Shown: one piece after another, positions 62,610 through 64,000 of the stretch | Layout of the letters: the number at the start of each line of letters is the position of its first letter | Position numbering within the stretch: position 1 is the first letter of the stretch | Origin: Rhodospirillales bacterium URHD0017 | Lineage (GTDB): Bacteria > Pseudomonadota > Alphaproteobacteria > Reyranellales > Reyranellaceae | DNA length: 64,000 nt | Assembly (NCBI GenBank): GCA_900110395.1 | Contig: FODP01000009.1 | Location: 186,001 to 250,000 of the forward strand | Direction of reading: 5' to 3' | Position numbers and translations under genes: made by a program | Notes under the pieces: model-generated | The model's database searches: none | Seen by the model: the letters and a program-made list of their open reading frames with translations, nothing else | Told to the model about the DNA's origin: nothing

Positions 62610-63284
62610 ATGCAGGTCCAGACCACCTCCCAAGCCAGCAAGTTCCCGGCAGCCGCTTTCGGCCTGCGGCCGCCGCTGGCGGGCAAGTCGCCGACCGGCA
62701 TACAGATGGTCCTGGTCAAGGGCGAGGAACTGTTCGCCGAAGGCGATCAAGCCGACTTCTTCTATCAGGTCGTGTCCGGCGCCATCCGCTCCTACAAGCT
62801 TCTGAGCGACGGCCGCCGCCAGATCGACGCCTTCCATCTGCGCGGCGACATCTTCGGCCTGGAGGCCGGCGCCGAGCACCGCTTCTCCGCCGAGGCGATC
62901 GGCAGCGCCACCGTGATCGCCTATCGCCGCAGCCGGCTCGACTCGCTGATCCAGGACGACGCGGCCTTCCGCTCCCGCATCATGACAGCCACGCTGCGCA
63001 GCCTCGAGCGCGCCCAGGACCACATGCTGCTGCTCGGCCGCAAGACGGCACAGGAGAAGATGGCGACTTTCCTGCTCGACATGGCCGAGCGCCTGTCGAA
63101 GGACGATGAGCACTTCGAGCTGCCCATGCAGCGTTCCGACATCGCCGACCATCTTGGCCTGACGATCGAGACGGTGTCGCGCACGCTGACCCAGTTCGCC
63201 CGCAGTGGCCTGATCCGGCTGCTGCCGGCCGGCCGGTCGATCGGTCTCTGCAACAAGATGGCCCTGCGCGGCCTTGACGCCTGA
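62610..63284 (+). CDS. fixK: Crp/Fnr family regulator, FixK type
   Basis: The 224-aa protein has a cyclic-nucleotide-binding-like fold (VKGEELFAEGDQADFFYQVV, FHLRGDIFGLEAGAEHRFSA) and a C-terminal winged helix with recognition helix MQRSDIADHLGLTIETVSRT. The Glu-xx-Ser-Arg pattern predicts TTGAT recognition. The only cysteine is near the C-terminus (SIGLCNKM), so there is no Fnr Fe-S cluster. It is therefore FixK-like and relies on FixLJ for oxygen sensing. GGAGAG precedes ATG 62610; ATG 62598 is less likely. Confidence 0.92.
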   Translation: MQVQTTSQASKFPAAAFGLRPPLAGKSPTGIQMVLVKGEELFAEGDQADFFYQVVSGAIRSYKLLSDGRRQIDAFHLRGDIFGLEAGAEHRFSAEAIGSATVIAYRRSRLDSLIQDDAAFRSRIMTATLRSLERAQDHMLLLGRKTAQEKMATFLLDMAERLSKDDEHFELPMQRSDIADHLGLTIETVSRTLTQFARSGLIRLLPAGRSIGLCNKMALRGLDA

Positions 63285-63311
63285 CGAAGCTCACTTTCCG
63301 GAGGACGCCCG

Positions 63312-63632
63312 ATGAGCACCACGCCAGATCCGGTCACCGTAACCATGATGTCGGCCAGCGATGCTTTGCAGACCTGCACCGAGGCCTGCGCCGAGTGGCA
63401 GCGGGAAGTCGCGCGTTTCGTCGACCTCCGGCTGACCGCGAACCGCCGCAGCTGGGAAGCGCTGATAACGGCACGAGACATCCCCGGCGTCATCAAGGGG
63501 CAACAGGACTGGGGCCTGCAGGCGGCGACCGACTACACCCAGGAGGCTGTCAGGCTCACACGTCTGCTGACCGCCCTTTCGTTGACGGGCACGACGCCGG
63601 CCGTCCAGGACGCTGCCAGGCTGGTTGCCTGA
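63312..63632 (+). CDS. Phasin family protein
   Basis: The 106-aa all-helical protein (MSASDALQTCTEACAEWQRE, VARFVDLRLTANRRSWEALI, IKGQQDWGLQAATDYTQEAV) matches the phasin domain, which coats polyhydroxyalkanoate granules. GGAGG precedes the ATG. It lies between fixK and a CBS-protein gene. Storage polymer synthesis often rises with oxygen limitation. No PHA synthase is in the window. Confidence 0.8.
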   Translation: MSTTPDPVTVTMMSASDALQTCTEACAEWQREVARFVDLRLTANRRSWEALITARDIPGVIKGQQDWGLQAATDYTQEAVRLTRLLTALSLTGTTPAVQDAARLVA

Positions 63633-63656
63633 CGGTACTATTGAAGGGAGCACGCC

Positions 63657-64000
63657 ATGCGCGCAAAGGACATCATGGTTGACGACGTCATCTGCATCGA
63701 CGTCAAGGAGTCGGTGTTCGACGCCGCCGAGCTGCTGCTCGGCTCGGGCGTGAGCGCCGCGCCGGTCGTCGACGACAAGGGCGTCATCGTCGGCATCGTC
63801 AGCGAAGCCGATCTCATCCACCGGGCCGAGATCGAGACGGCAGCCAAGAAGAGCTGGCTGGCGCGCCTGCTGGATAGCGAGGCCTCGGCAGCCCACGACT
63901 TCGTTGCGGCAAACACCCGGCGAGTGTCGGATGTCATGACCAAGGAAGTCGTGACGGCGACCGAAGATGCGACGCTTGGCGAGCTGGTCGGACTCATGGA
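63657..64000 (+). CDS. CBS-domain protein (runs off the window)
   Basis: The visible 114 residues (MRAKDIMVDDVICIDVKESV, SAAPVVDDKGVIVGIVSEAD, RVSDVMTKEVVTATEDATL) parallel the CBS-BON protein at 58500-59201 in order and in the linker SWLARLLDSEAS, so a BON domain may follow. GAAGGGAG precedes the ATG. It is 24 nt after the phasin-like gene. Confidence 0.88.
   Translation, partial: MRAKDIMVDDVICIDVKESVFDAAELLLGSGVSAAPVVDDKGVIVGIVSEADLIHRAEIETAAKKSWLARLLDSEASAAHDFVAANTRRVSDVMTKEVVTATEDATLGELVGLM

Overview
The window is high-GC, gene-dense chromosomal DNA from an alphaproteobacterium. The evidence is the ptsP-rodZ-ispG-hisS-prfA cluster, aerobic-type cobaltochelatase genes cobS/cobT, a heme-PAS FixL with FixJ and a FixK-type regulator, and secA diverging from a ppi-argJ-mutT cluster. 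I cannot name the genus; a Rhodospirillales- or Reyranella-like lineage is only a guess. I saw no rRNA, tRNA, CRISPR array, transposase or prophage.

Layout. 0-8 kb (minus strand): prfA start, hisS, ispG, rodZ-like, ptsP and lysC, broken up by palindromic dispersed repeats. 8-14 kb: ubiG, DUF1178, two methyltransferases, a nitrilase-family amidase, glutaredoxin, comF, a membrane protein and mutT. A CIRCE-like inverted repeat lies between the DUF1178 gene and a methyltransferase gene. 14-20 kb: argJ and a parvulin chaperone, divergent from secA. 20-34 kb is more accessory: SGNH hydrolase, TonB-dependent receptor, tyrosine phosphatase, epoxide hydrolase, MarR+SDR, TetR divergent from a CPBP-like membrane protein (with a near-perfect operator palindrome), MaoC-like hydratase, SnoaL-like protein, AraC regulator, TauD-type dioxygenase, exported DUF255 protein and a 2OG-Fe(II) oxygenase. 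34-52 kb is mostly core: accA, xerD, an unknown exported protein with a 59-codon membrane ORF in front, aroK, aroB, a CorC/HlyC protein, bolA, a J-domain protein, cobS, cobT, rpmB, ycgN, meaB, an MFS transporter, an Atm1-type ABC exporter and a DUF3108 protein.

52.5-64 kb is a low-oxygen response island. FixL keeps the heme-ligand histidine and the key arginine of oxygen-sensing FixL. fixJ overlaps it, and a fixK-type gene without an Fe-S cysteine cluster lies 1.2 kb downstream behind a FixJ-box-like CTACGTAG. TTGAT-N4-ATCAA (FNR/FixK) boxes or close variants stand in front of an eRF1-like protein gene, a 42-aa membrane ORF, uspA-hemN, a CBS protein, a cytochrome c and a CBS-BON protein. For five of these genes the box centre is 63.5-66.5 nt from the chosen start codon, as expected for class II activation with a short leader. 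The model is FixL -> FixJ -> FixK -> stress, heme and electron-transfer genes. The island also holds a FixL-like kinase without a PAS domain, a receiver-only protein, two small DUF883/YqjE-like proteins and a phasin-like protein. This island is the most interesting part of the window.
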